NCBI GenBank assembly: GCA_018814405.1
Contig: JAHIZO010000007.1
Location: 1-64,000, forward strand
Direction: 5' to 3'
Origin: Gammaproteobacteria bacterium
Lineage (GTDB): Bacteria > Pseudomonadota > Gammaproteobacteria > Burkholderiales > Gallionellaceae
Length of the DNA: 64,000 bases
Of the stretch, positions 27,791 through 38,267 are shown one piece after another; within the stretch, counting starts at the first letter, position 1; every line of letters begins with the position of its first letter. The position numbers were made by a program, and so were the translations under genes. The notes beneath the pieces were generated by a model. That model worked only from the letters and a program-made list of their open reading frames with translations, did not search any database and was not told the origin of the DNA.

Positions 27791-27978
27791 AATATCTCAT
27801 CACCATCCTGCTGATGCCGGCACTGGTACTGCTCTGGGTTGCGGTGCAAACTGCAGCCAGACGGTTCGCGGCGCGTCATCCGGAATTCGGCCCGGCGCGT
27901 GAAGAGGGAGAAGAAAGTTGTGGTGGATGCAGCAGCAGTTGCTCCGGCCATTGTGTGAGCAACGCTAGTCATCATTGA
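27787..27978 (+). CDS. Small NqrM-like membrane protein with Cys tail
   Basis: 63 aa. One membrane helix (residues ~4-22) precedes a short linker and a Cys-rich tail, [14 protein letters not shown], with five cysteines. It resembles NqrM (DUF539), which is required to mature the 2Fe-2S centre in NqrD/NqrE of Na+-NQR. RnfA and RnfE are the homologues of those subunits, and this gene overlaps rnfA by 4 bp. A matching role for Rnf is therefore likely by analogy, but it is not proven by sequence. Confidence 0.7.
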   Translation: MKYLITILLMPALVLLWVAVQTAARRFAARHPEFGPAREEGEESCGGCSSSCSGHCVSNASHH

Positions 27979-28004
27979 AGGTTTATTACGAGGGAGAGAA
28001 CGTT

Positions 28005-30371
28005 ATGCAACCGTATGTCATTCCATTCGAATCGCTGGGTATCGCGGACATCCCCGAGGTAGGCGGCAAGAACGCTTCACTCGGCGAGATGATCTCCAGT
28101 CTCAGTTCTTCCGGCGTCCAGGTTCCGGGCGGTTTTGCCACCACGGCGGATGCTTATCGTGACTTCCTCGCCAATGATGGTCTGGACAAGCGCATCGAAG
28201 AGAAACTCTCGACGCTGGACATCGAAGACGTCTCTGCATTGGCCGACGCGGGCCGCACCATCCGTAACTGGATCGTCGAAGCGCCGCTGCCCAAGCGTCT
28301 GGAAGATGACATCCGCAGCTACTATGACAAGCTGGTGGCGGACGATGAAGGCAGCTTCGCCGTGCGTTCCTCAGCCACCGCGGAAGACCTGCCGGACGCT
28401 TCTTTCGCCGGCCAGCAGGAGAGCTTCCTCAACATCCACGGTATCGAGAACATCCTGCATGCGATCCGCGAAGTATTCGCCTCGCTGTACAACGACCGCG
28501 CCATCTCCTACCGCGTGCACAAGGGTTTCACTCACGCCGAAGTGGCTTTGTCCGCCGGTGTGCAGCGCATGGTGCGATCCGATGTGGGCGCGTCCGGCGT
28601 AATGTTCACGCTGGATACCGAGTCCGGCTTCAAGGACGCGGTGTTCATCACCTCCTCCTACGGTCTGGGCGAGATGGTAGTGCAAGGTGCGGTGAACCCG
28701 GATGAGTTCTATGTGCACAAACAGCAACTGGCCGCCGGCTTCCCCGCCGTGATCCGCCGCACCTTGGGCTCCAAACTGCAACGTATGGTGTTCGACGAAC
28801 AGCGTTCCGCCGGTCGTTCCTGCCGCATCGAGGCGGTGGATGTCGCCGAGCAGAACAAGTTCTCCATCACCGACGAAGACGTGCTGGAACTGGCACGCTA
28901 CGCCGTCGCCATCGAGCAACACTACGGTCGTCCGATGGACATCGAGTGGGGCAAGGACGGTAACGACGGCAAGCTGTACATCCTGCAAGCACGTCCCGAG
29001 ACAGTGAAGTCGAACGCCAACCACAGCGGCGGTTCAGAGAAATATCGCCTCAAGCAACGCGGCGATGTGCTGGCAGAAGGTCGTGCCATCGGCCAGAAGA
29101 TCGGCGTGGGCAAAGTGCGCCTCGTATCCGGTCCGGAAGAGATGGGCAAGGTGGAAGCCGGTGACATCCTGGTCACCGACATGACCGATCCGAACTGGGA
29201 ACCGGTGATGAAAAAGGCTGCTGCTATCGTCACCAACCGTGGCGGACGTACCTGCCACGCGGCCATCATCGCGCGTGAACTGGGCATCCCCGCCATCGTC
29301 GGTTGCGGCCATGCCACCACCGAACTGCAAGACGGCGAGATGGTGACCGTATCCTGCGCGGAAGGCGACACCGGTTTCGTCTATCACGGTTCGTTGCCGT
29401 TCGAAGTGATCGTGCACAGCGAACAGGCACTGCCGCCTATCCCTGTGAAGCTGATGCTGAACGTGGGTAACCCCACACTGGCTTTCGAGTTCGCTCAACT
29501 GCCGTCCGCCGGTGTCGGTCTGGCACGCCTGGAATTCATCATCAACAACCTGATCGGCATCCACCCCAAAGCCGTGCTGGAACACAACCGCCTGCCGAGC
29601 AAGCTGCACGAGCAAGTGATGAAACGCTCCGCCGGTTATGCCGATCCGATCGAGTTCTACGTGGAGAAGATCGTCGAAGGTGTGGCCACGCTGGCCGCCG
29701 CGTTCTGGCCGAAGAAGGTCATCGTGCGCATGTCCGACTTCAAATCGAACGAATACCGCAAGCTGCTGGGTGGCGAGATCTATGAGCCGATGGAAGAGAA
29801 TCCGATGATCGGCTTCCGCGGTGCGGGCCGTTATGTGGCTGCCAACTTCAGCGACTGTTTCGAGCTGGAATGTCGCGCCATGAAGCGTGTACGCGAGAAA
29901 CTGGGCTACACCAACGTCGAACTGATGATTCCCTTCGTGCGCACCGTGCAGGAAGCCAAGGAAGTGGTCGAGACATTGGAGAAGAACGGCCTCAAGCGTG
30001 GCGAGAACGGCCTGCGTCTGATCATGATGTGCGAGATCCCGTCCAACGCCCTGCTGGCCGAAGAGTTCCTGCAATACTTCGACGGCTTCTCCATCGGCTC
30101 CAACGACCTGACACAACTCACGCTGGGTCTGGATCGCGACTCCAGTCTGGTAGCCGACCGCTTCGACGAACGCGACGGTGCGGTGAAGGCACTGCTGTCG
30201 ATGGCGATCAGCACCTGCAACCGTCTGGATAAATATGTCGGCATCTGCGGCCAAGGCCCGTCGGATCACTTCGACTTCGCCCAGTGGCTGATGGAACAAG
30301 GTATCCAAACCATGTCGCTCAACCCGGACACCCTGCTGGAAACCTGGCGCAAGCTGGGCCAAGTCAAGTAG
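28005..30371 (+). CDS. ppsA: Phosphoenolpyruvate synthase
   Basis: 788 aa from the ATG at 28005 (SD GAGGGAGAG). It converts pyruvate + ATP to PEP + AMP + Pi. It has an ATP-grasp N-domain ([11 protein letters not shown]), the phosphohistidine motif [13 protein letters not shown] with His418, and a C-terminal PEP-binding barrel ending in [12 protein letters not shown] with the catalytic Cys. Sequence around the His fits PEP synthase rather than pyruvate phosphate dikinase. It is the last gene of the rnf-nifJ cluster, 27 bp after the NqrM-like gene. This supports a route acetyl-CoA to pyruvate to PEP. Confidence 0.95.
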   Translation: MQPYVIPFESLGIADIPEVGGKNASLGEMISSLSSSGVQVPGGFATTADAYRDFLANDGLDKRIEEKLSTLDIEDVSALADAGRTIRNWIVEAPLPKRLEDDIRSYYDKLVADDEGSFAVRSSATAEDLPDASFAGQQESFLNIHGIENILHAIREVFASLYNDRAISYRVHKGFTHAEVALSAGVQRMVRSDVGASGVMFTLDTESGFKDAVFITSSYGLGEMVVQGAVNPDEFYVHKQQLAAGFPAVIRRTLGSKLQRMVFDEQRSAGRSCRIEAVDVAEQNKFSITDEDVLELARYAVAIEQHYGRPMDIEWGKDGNDGKLYILQARPETVKSNANHSGGSEKYRLKQRGDVLAEGRAIGQKIGVGKVRLVSGPEEMGKVEAGDILVTDMTDPNWEPVMKKAAAIVTNRGGRTCHAAIIARELGIPAIVGCGHATTELQDGEMVTVSCAEGDTGFVYHGSLPFEVIVHSEQALPPIPVKLMLNVGNPTLAFEFAQLPSAGVGLARLEFIINNLIGIHPKAVLEHNRLPSKLHEQVMKRSAGYADPIEFYVEKIVEGVATLAAAFWPKKVIVRMSDFKSNEYRKLLGGEIYEPMEENPMIGFRGAGRYVAANFSDCFELECRAMKRVREKLGYTNVELMIPFVRTVQEAKEVVETLEKNGLKRGENGLRLIMMCEIPSNALLAEEFLQYFDGFSIGSNDLTQLTLGLDRDSSLVADRFDERDGAVKALLSMAISTCNRLDKYVGICGQGPSDHFDFAQWLMEQGIQTMSLNPDTLLETWRKLGQVK

Positions 30372-30445
30372 GCCGTCCAACTGTTTGCCCGTCCCTCCGC
30401 TTCTCTCTCCCTCTCTCCTCGGCGGAGGTGTCGGGCCCCTAAACT

Positions 30446-30475
30446 AAGGGTCGCCAGCAATGGCGACCCTTTTTT
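30446..30475 (+). terminator. Rho-independent terminator after ppsA
   Basis: A perfect 8-bp stem, GGGTCGCC (30448-30455) / GGCGACCC (30462-30469), with a 6-nt loop, followed directly by six T (30470-30475). It closes the rnf-nifJ-ppsA operon. Confidence 0.93.
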
Positions 30476-30501
30476 ACACATGGGCATGAGCCTGTTTTAA
30501 C

Positions 30502-30530
30502 TTGTGTTTTTGCCCTGTTTCCAGTAACTT
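30502..30530 (+). promoter_or_regulatory. Possible thiC promoter
   Basis: TTGTGT (30502-30507), a 17-bp spacer and TAACTT (30525-30530). The predicted start falls at the 5' edge of the TPP riboswitch, as expected for a short leader. The -10 is a poor match, so this is tentative. Confidence 0.35.
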
Positions 30531-30535
30531 CCGCC

Positions 30536-32517
<1,982 letters not shown>

Positions 32518-32521
32518 CGAA

Positions 32522-32552
32522 TTTGCAGGGACAGATAGTCCGCCCCTGCAAT
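32522..32552. terminator. Hairpin between convergent thiC and restriction gene
   Basis: TTGCAGGG (32523-32530) pairs with CCCTGCAA (32544-32551) around a 13-nt loop, in the 36-bp gap between two convergent stops. It could stop transcription from both sides, but neither strand has a U-tract. It also marks the left edge of the inserted island. Confidence 0.45.
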
Positions 32553-32553
32553 T

Positions 32554-33867
32554 CTAAGCGACTCGATAGCTTGGCCTTTTTGAAGAAATTTCGTCGTCGA
32601 AAAATTCACGGAAGGTGATGACGTTAGTCTTGTCTTTGTAGCAAGTTTCCTTAGACTTCTTCAGGGACTCCGGGACGACCAAATGGATTCCATGGCTACT
32701 CATGTCATCAATTGCGTCGGAAGAAACACGATCATCGACTGTTGCCAAGAACAACTCGCATTTGAATTTTTCCATAGTCACTTGCTTCCATCGCTCCCGT
32801 AGTGTGGTTTTTGCCGAGAGCACCATTGCGTCCTCAAAAGCCCTGTCTTGAGCATTCAACACAACCAAGCTTGGCAACACAAAATCTGGGCGGCGCCCAC
32901 CCGTTACGGCTTGCTCTTCAAAGGCAATTCGACCATCGCGCAATAGTCTTGCGATGTGCTGCTCAAACGAGCGCCCTGCACGCGATTTCCGGTGTTGGCT
33001 TGCGCTCAGAAAGGTAGCATCCAAATCAGGAAAACCGCGCACGACGGAAGAAACAATATCCTCTCCACCGCCCGTAATGATGCGAATGACCTCAGCAGCG
33101 CGGTAACGCCGTTCCGCGCGCTTGTAGAGCGAATACTCAATGTCTCTACTAATCTTCATAATTGCATCGCCGGGCGCTTCCATTTCATACGGGCTTAATC
33201 CGTCGAGATCGTTTTGCTGGAGAAATACATTTTGTGCCTCTGCTGCCAATATTTCAGGTGCCGGCATCTTAGAAACAGATGCAATGAAGGTTGCCAGTGA
33301 CCCCGTTTTGAGCGCGAAACTCAATTCTTCAATCAGCTGTTCCGTCTCATCTTGCTGAATTCTCAATGCATCAGCTGGATTGAATAGTCCATAGTGAAAA
33401 TCTGCGCCAAGATCAAACATGGCTTCGATTAACTCCACCTCCTCCATGGCCGAGTCCACAACCATAAACCAGTGGGAGACATCATCGATTGGTTCTCGCA
33501 GGCTGCCGCCTATCAATAATGATGCCGGAGTAAGCCCAGAGAACTCGTCTTTGGGCACTCCAGTAAAGTGCATCTCTGGCCCCTTGTTTGAGTAGTGCTT
33601 CAAATTTGAAGTCTTAATTTCCCCCGTTGCAGGCCACAGTGTTTCAAGCTGCGCCTCAAAAATATGCGGCTTCTGGGTGTTTACATTCTTCAGCTGAGGA
33701 AAGAAATTCGATTCTCGTATTGGGCGAGGGATATAGACGCCATTCTGGTGTCCATGTTCCGGTCCCTCAGCCCAGCCGCAGTCATTCCGGGAAAGCTTCT
33801 TTACAAATAGCTGACCACTTTTCCCGATCCACTCTTGAATATCACTCCATTGATTAGAAACAGTCAT
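32554..33867 (-). CDS. Type II restriction endonuclease, EcoRII family
   Basis: 437 aa from the ATG at 33867. The N-terminal EcoRII-N effector domain is recognisable (FVKKLSRNDCG, HGHQNGVYIP). The C-terminal nuclease domain has HRKSRAGRSFEQHIARLL (292-309), the PD-(D/E)xK elements GGRRPDFVLPS (Asp328) and SAKTTLRERWKQ (Lys353), then HGIHLVVPESLKK. These match EcoRII closely in order and spacing. Cleavage at CCWGG is inferred from the family and from the Dcm-like methylase in the same operon. The start overlaps the ancestral vsr stop (ATGA). Confidence 0.9.
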   Translation of the reverse strand: MTVSNQWSDIQEWIGKSGQLFVKKLSRNDCGWAEGPEHGHQNGVYIPRPIRESNFFPQLKNVNTQKPHIFEAQLETLWPATGEIKTSNLKHYSNKGPEMHFTGVPKDEFSGLTPASLLIGGSLREPIDDVSHWFMVVDSAMEEVELIEAMFDLGADFHYGLFNPADALRIQQDETEQLIEELSFALKTGSLATFIASVSKMPAPEILAAEAQNVFLQQNDLDGLSPYEMEAPGDAIMKISRDIEYSLYKRAERRYRAAEVIRIITGGGEDIVSSVVRGFPDLDATFLSASQHRKSRAGRSFEQHIARLLRDGRIAFEEQAVTGGRRPDFVLPSLVVLNAQDRAFEDAMVLSAKTTLRERWKQVTMEKFKCELFLATVDDRVSSDAIDDMSSHGIHLVVPESLKKSKETCYKDKTNVITFREFFDDEISSKRPSYRVA

Positions 33868-34282
33868 CGATTGCCCTCGGTAATTTCCGTATAAAGTAAA
33901 TCTAGGCGCGTCAGTACATCTCGCAACTCGCATTCCCACACTACAAATACACGCCAACCAAGGCCCTTCAATGCGGCTATTTGGTATGCGTCCCTAGCTA
34001 TATTTCTGAAAGCTTATTTGTCCAAAATTCCTTCCGACTACTTGGAGTAGTCGCATACTTGCAGCCCGCATGCTGATGCCAAAAACATCCATGTACAAAT
34101 ACTACGGCCCCATATTTTGGTAAAACCAAATCCGGCTTCCCAGGCAACTCTTTTGCATGAAGCTTATAGCGAATACCGCGCTTATGCAGATACCTTCTAA
34201 CCTGCAACTCTGGCTTGGTATGTTTACCTTGAATTCCAGACATCATCCGACTACGAGTTTCTCGGTCGACAATATCAGCCAT
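33864..34282 (-). pseudogene. vsr: vsr, very-short-patch-repair endonuclease, frameshifted
   Basis: The ATG at 34282 opens a frame with strong Vsr motifs: RSRMMSGIQGKHTKPEL, the catalytic Asp51 in PGKPDLVLP, and VHGCFWHQH (Cys66, His69, His71). It stops at 33998-34000 after only 94 residues, where family members have about 135-150. The next frame then reads ARDAYQIAALKGLGWRVFVVWECEL and ends at 33864. This is the missing Vsr C-terminus including the last zinc-ligand Cys. Restoring one A in the run at 34003-34005 rejoins the halves. The gene is either inactivated or carries a sequencing error. Confidence 0.88.
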
Positions 34283-34299
34283 CAGCTGCAGCTCGTTTC

Positions 34300-34497
34300 T
34301 TAGTGAAGTTGACTCGAATCTTCAGCGCTACAAATTTCCAAATCCTGGATGTTGTATCTATACGTAGGATTTAACCGCATGCCTACGAGAGTTTGAACCA
34401 GCACACGCTCGCCATCTCCTTCTAGAACAACCATGCGCAATTCTTCATCACCCGCGTCAATGACCTTTTTGAATTTGACTACATCGCCTCTATTCAT
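34300..34497 (-). CDS. Small protein of unknown function within the R-M operon
   Basis: 65 aa, MNRGDVVKFKKVIDAGDEELR at the start, acidic C-terminus. It lies 11 bp after the methylase stop and 17 bp before vsr, and the ATG follows an AGGAGG-like SD (AAGGAGGTAGTC). There is no helix-turn-helix, so it does not look like a restriction controller (C) protein. The N-terminus resembles a short SH3-like beta-barrel segment. I do not recognise the family. Operon placement suggests an accessory role in the restriction-modification system. Confidence 0.65.
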   Translation of the reverse strand: MNRGDVVKFKKVIDAGDEELRMVVLEGDGERVLVQTLVGMRLNPTYRYNIQDLEICSAEDSSQLH

Positions 34498-34508
34498 GAC
34501 TACCTCCT

Positions 34509-35786
34509 TTATGCAGTTGCGTATTGAAGGGGAAGCTCAGGCTCCAAAGTTTCTGCTTCCAACATCGGTTGCATCAACCTTGCAACATGAGCCATGACAT
34601 CAACAACAACAGAGTTTCCGAATTGCTTGTATGCCCGCGTATCCGACACTGGAATCCTGAAAGTATCCGGGAATCCCATTAGCCTTGCACATTCACGAGG
34701 CGTAAGACGACGTGGGTTCTTGTTCTTGCCCTGATAGACAAGGATTTCCGAGCCATCTTTGTAGTAACGCGCCGAAAGAGTCCGCGAAATGTTTTCAGGT
34801 GTAACCAGACCGAAGCCGAAGCCATTTCCCTTTGCGCGGTGCTTCTCTGCATAGTTCTGCAAATAGAGCCAAAGATTGTCCGTCAAGGTGTATTTATCCG
34901 GCACACGCTTCTTCTTGTGGTCAAAGAATCTGCCCTCATCCCACTCCAATACGGGTTCTGTGCCATCGGTGCGATGCAGAATTTCTTTCAGCTTGATCTC
35001 GCCTTTTGGGTGCAACGGAAGCGCATCGAAGTCGAAAGCGACTGGCTCGCGGAATCCAACGATTATGATGCGCTCGCGATGCTGGGGGGTGAAGTGCGCT
35101 CCGTCGATGACACGGTAATGTATGTGATACCCAAGCTCTTTCGTCAGGGTGCGGCGGATAACGTCGAAAGTGCGTCCCTTGTCATGCGAGATAAGATTCT
35201 TGACGTTCTCTAGCATGAAGGCGCGCGGGCGCTTTGTATCAATAATGCGCGCCACGTCAAAGAACAGGGTTCCCTGTGTTTCGCATGCAAACCCATGTGC
35301 CTTACCTAGTGCATTTTTCTTGGAAACACCTGCTATGGAAAACGGCTGACAAGGGAATCCTGCCAACAGCACGTCATGATCAGGAATTGTCGCTGCATCC
35401 ACCTGCGTGATATCACCCGCAATGAGGTGACCGTCGCGGTAGTTCTCGGCGTAGGTCTTTTGCGCGTAGCTATCCCATTCGCTGGTGAACACACAGCGCC
35501 CGCCTATACCTTCGAATGCCTTGCGAATGCCACCGATGCCTGCGAATAGATCGATAAAGTCGAAGCTCCCAGCCGCGCCTTCCGGCTCCGTAAATGGTAG
35601 AAGCTGCTGCAATGCATGAGCTACATATGCTGGCGGTTTCGTCTGCCGCGCTTCCCAGCGGCTGATGGTGCGAACTCCAACCCCAAGATGCTTGGCAATA
35701 ACGGCTTGAGTGTTATGTTTGCGGGCTTCTGCAAGATAGTTAAGCACGGCATCTTGATCACCTACTAGTGCGATTACTGAATTCAT
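34509..35786 (-). CDS. dcm: DNA (cytosine-5) methyltransferase, Dcm/M.EcoRII-like
   Basis: 425 aa from the ATG at 35786 (SD AGGAGA); the longer frame reads through the promoter. An N-terminal HTH (about residues 26-46: [20 protein letters not shown]) is typical of Dcm and M.EcoRII, which regulate their own genes. C5-methylase motifs follow: [12 protein letters not shown] (81-91), [13 protein letters not shown] (catalytic Cys146), VI ENVKNL (193-198), [15 protein letters not shown], and [11 protein letters not shown]. With the EcoRII-like nuclease it forms a restriction-modification pair, probably for CCWGG. Confidence 0.95.
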   Translation of the reverse strand: MNSVIALVGDQDAVLNYLAEARKHNTQAVIAKHLGVGVRTISRWEARQTKPPAYVAHALQQLLPFTEPEGAAGSFDFIDLFAGIGGIRKAFEGIGGRCVFTSEWDSYAQKTYAENYRDGHLIAGDITQVDAATIPDHDVLLAGFPCQPFSIAGVSKKNALGKAHGFACETQGTLFFDVARIIDTKRPRAFMLENVKNLISHDKGRTFDVIRRTLTKELGYHIHYRVIDGAHFTPQHRERIIIVGFREPVAFDFDALPLHPKGEIKLKEILHRTDGTEPVLEWDEGRFFDHKKKRVPDKYTLTDNLWLYLQNYAEKHRAKGNGFGFGLVTPENISRTLSARYYKDGSEILVYQGKNKNPRRLTPRECARLMGFPDTFRIPVSDTRAYKQFGNSVVVDVMAHVARLMQPMLEAETLEPELPLQYATA

Positions 35787-35816
35787 GAACGTTCGTTCTC
35801 CTGGGAATTTTTGTGG

Positions 35817-35845
35817 ACAGTATGACATTGTTATGACCCAGTCAA
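35817..35845 (-). promoter_or_regulatory. Promoter of the R-M operon
   Basis: Minus-strand TTGACT (35840-35845), a 17-bp spacer and TACTGT (35817-35822). The spacer and -10 contain a direct repeat of GTCATA (two copies 11 bp apart), a possible binding site for the methylase's own HTH. The transcript would start about 20 bp before the methylase ATG. Confidence 0.6.
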
Positions 35846-36003
35846 GCAGGTCAGCCTTAGCCATATCAGGCGCACTTGCCTTTAACCGCGAGGCAAGCTG
35901 ACTTATTCATTCATCCTTGCATGAAATACAGACGGCGTAGTGCTGACGCAGTCGCCTATTTCATTGATTTATCTTGATAAATAAACCGCGGTGTTGGCTG
36001 TAC

Positions 36004-36047
36004 ATTGTATGTATATCTTGTATATATAAATACTATGCGCATACAAT
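36004..36047. promoter_or_regulatory. Inverted repeat in the control region of the GHKL cassette
   Basis: ATTGTATG (36004-36011) and CATACAAT (36040-36047) form a perfect 8-bp dyad 28 bp apart. It lies in the AT-rich region upstream of the small gene at 36085 and downstream of nothing else on this strand. The 35787-36084 gap between the two divergent arms of the island holds only this and the R-M promoter. Confidence 0.45.
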
Positions 36048-36084
36048 GCGCCGTATACGTATATTATTAATACTGGAGATGCAA

Positions 36085-36330
36085 ATGAGCAGCGCAGCAA
36101 TTAACGAGAAGAGAGATGCCAGAGCCAAGTTTGTTGAGTTAGCAAACAAGCGTGTTACAAAGGCAATCAAAGACATAAGACTGGTTGGGAATTTATCTAA
36201 TCGGCGGGCATATAAGTATGAAGATACGGATGCCAAAAAAATCATCCGCGCATTACAGAGTGAGTTGGACGTATTGAAAGCACGGTTTCGGGGCGATGCT
36301 GGTGATGATGATTCAATATTTTCCCTATAG
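36085..36330 (+). CDS. Small basic protein, first gene of the GHKL-ATPase cassette
   Basis: 81 aa from the ATG at 36085, which has GGAG 6 bp upstream; a frame from 35974 reads through the regulatory region and is rejected. It is highly charged and helical (KFVELANKRVTKAIKDIRLV, then NLSNRRAYKYEDTDAKKII and LDVLKARF). I do not recognise a named family. It ends 8 bp before the ATPase gene, so it is very likely part of the same operon. Confidence 0.75.
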   Translation: MSSAAINEKRDARAKFVELANKRVTKAIKDIRLVGNLSNRRAYKYEDTDAKKIIRALQSELDVLKARFRGDAGDDDSIFSL

Positions 36331-36338
36331 GGGGTTTG

Positions 36339-38267
36339 ATGAAAGCTAGTTGGATTTTTCCGGAGACGGGGCCTTACCAGGTGCAGGGCAGGGATTTGTC
36401 GGAAGATAATTTCGCACCCGAGGGTCGCACCAATTTGGAAATTTTGATTCGCGAGGTTCTTCAGAACCCGCTGGATGCGCGAGATGCGGGAAATAGCGGG
36501 CCTGTGAAAGTACAAATCAGCGTACTGAAACCGGGCGAGTTTGATCACGGTTACCTTGTGGAACTGCTTAACGGTGAATTTGGTAAACGCCTTGAAGCCT
36601 CCGGTGGCGCCAAGCTGCCCGAAATGTCTACCGCAACGGTGCTTGTATTGGAAGACTTTGGTACGACCGGTCTTAATGGATCGTGGAATGATCAGAATGC
36701 CGACGGATCGAACGAAAATTGGAATGCATTCTGGTTCAGAGAAGGGGAAGGGGCGAAATCGCTTTCAGGCAGCAATGGGCGTGCTGGGCAGGGAAAGATT
36801 ACCTACTACCGAATCAGTGCGGCCCGTGCTGTTTTTGGTTACACAATCCGCAATTCCGACGGTCAATCCCTGCTGATGGGGAGAAGCGCCTTTCGGAAGG
36901 TATATCCGTTCAACGGCTCGAAATATCTAAAACATTCTTTTTGGTGTACTGGGCAGGGACAGGCTTTGCCAGTTCTTGATGAAGGCGAGATCCTAGCATT
37001 CAGGCAGGCATTTGGATTGGAACGAAAGGATGAGCACGGTCTCAGTTTGGTCATTCCGATGCCGATCGACTTCGAGCCCAAAGCCGCAATACAGACAATC
37101 ATTACCGAGTTCTACTATCCGATCGCCTGCGGGAACCTTGAGGTTCGCATCGGCGGGATGGATATCGGCCGGTCGAATGTCGATTCTGTCGCGGATCACG
37201 TATTGCCCGATGACAGGGCTCGCGAAATCAGATCCGCGTTTACCAAGGGCTTTAGAAAGCTGATTGGAGGAACGATTGGGGAAGAAAGGAACGGAGTAAC
37301 TCCGGTCGAGTTAAAACCCGGCTGGGACAAGGCGTCCGCGATTAGGGAGGAGTTCTTTCCCGAAGGGATGCTGGGAATGCTGCGTGGTGCAATTGAGAAA
37401 GGGGATTCAATTTCCGTCAGGTGCCCAGTTACCGTGCGCCCTAAAATCGGCCAGCCGGTTCAGACGTGGTTTGATGTTCATCTGCAGATTCCCGAAGATC
37501 TGGATCGTGTTGAAGAAGCGTACATACGGCGGGATCTGTTGATCGGCTCGGAAACACACCTTGCTTCGAGCGCGCACCTACAGAAAGCGCGCGGTCTGAC
37601 CCTGATCAAAGATGCTGCATTGTCTGCCTTTCTGGCCGACGCCGAAGAGCCGACTCATTTGAAATGGAACGGCAGCCGCCCTCGTCTGGCGGAAGACTAC
37701 TTGAATCCGCAGGCAACTCTGCGCGCAGTCAGAAATGCGGCCCCCCGTCTGCTGTCGGTTATTTCCAACGGTTTGGTAAAGATGGATGTGAAGGCACTCG
37801 CGAAGTACTTCACTAAGCCTGCCGAGGAAGGAAAGAAACATGCATCCGGCGGTGATAAGAAGGGCGGAAAGGAAACCAAAGAAATCATTGTATTTCCCGC
37901 GCCGGTTCGCAGGCCGTTCCGGATTGTGACGGGGAAAGACAGGGTTCATGTATTGCCGAACGGCACCGCGGCACCAAAGACGGGAGATTTGCCGATGTCG
38001 TGTGTGCTTGAGCTTGCCTACGAGGGGCTTGATCAAGATCCATTCAAAGCTTACGACCCGTTCGATTTCAATCTGACCGACGAAAAAAATCATGCAGTGA
38101 TTGTAGCCGGGGCCAATGTTACGGAGCGACTAAACAACCGGATACATTTCGAAGTTGTTAACCCGGATTTCTCGGTCGAAGTGCAGGGATTCGACCAAAA
38201 CATCCGCCTGAGGGCAAGGCTGAACTTTACGGAGAAGAATGATGGGACGACTATCGGCGAAGAGTAA
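36339..38267 (+). CDS. GHKL (MutL/Hsp90-type) ATPase of an unassigned cassette
   Basis: 642 aa from the ATG at 36339 (SD GGGGG); a TTG one codon upstream is less likely. The N-terminal Bergerat-fold motifs are in order: N-box REVLQNPLDA (Glu39, Asn43, Asp46), G1 LEDFGTTGLNG (Asp106, Gly108, Gly111) and G2 SGSNGRAGQGKIT (144-155). The region to ~350 could be an S5-like transducer. The C-terminal part (~480 on) has a Lys-rich linker (EEGKKHASGGDKKGGKETKE) and a beta-rich end. It is not a standard MutL, GyrB, Hsp90 or histidine kinase. Co-transcription with three unknown genes beside an R-M operon suggests phage defence; this is inference. Confidence 0.85.
   Translation: MKASWIFPETGPYQVQGRDLSEDNFAPEGRTNLEILIREVLQNPLDARDAGNSGPVKVQISVLKPGEFDHGYLVELLNGEFGKRLEASGGAKLPEMSTATVLVLEDFGTTGLNGSWNDQNADGSNENWNAFWFREGEGAKSLSGSNGRAGQGKITYYRISAARAVFGYTIRNSDGQSLLMGRSAFRKVYPFNGSKYLKHSFWCTGQGQALPVLDEGEILAFRQAFGLERKDEHGLSLVIPMPIDFEPKAAIQTIITEFYYPIACGNLEVRIGGMDIGRSNVDSVADHVLPDDRAREIRSAFTKGFRKLIGGTIGEERNGVTPVELKPGWDKASAIREEFFPEGMLGMLRGAIEKGDSISVRCPVTVRPKIGQPVQTWFDVHLQIPEDLDRVEEAYIRRDLLIGSETHLASSAHLQKARGLTLIKDAALSAFLADAEEPTHLKWNGSRPRLAEDYLNPQATLRAVRNAAPRLLSVISNGLVKMDVKALAKYFTKPAEEGKKHASGGDKKGGKETKEIIVFPAPVRRPFRIVTGKDRVHVLPNGTAAPKTGDLPMSCVLELAYEGLDQDPFKAYDPFDFNLTDEKNHAVIVAGANVTERLNNRIHFEVVNPDFSVEVQGFDQNIRLRARLNFTEKNDGTTIGEE

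Noticed and set aside
28005-30371. Pyruvate phosphate dikinase
   Set aside because: The phosphohistidine motif and C-terminal sequence fit PEP synthase, and the length (788 aa) is below PPDK (~870-900).
34300-34497. C (controller) protein of the R-M system
   Set aside because: No helix-turn-helix pattern is visible; the methylase itself carries the HTH.
36033-36548. Minus-strand ORF (171 codons) opposite the GHKL cassette start
   Set aside because: It overlaps two plus-strand genes with SD sequences and ATPase motifs, and has no recognisable features of its own.
36339-38267. Histidine kinase or DNA mismatch-repair MutL identity for the GHKL protein
   Set aside because: There is no HisKA dimerisation helix or receiver partner, and the region after the ATPase motifs does not follow MutL. 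Only the fold class can be claimed.
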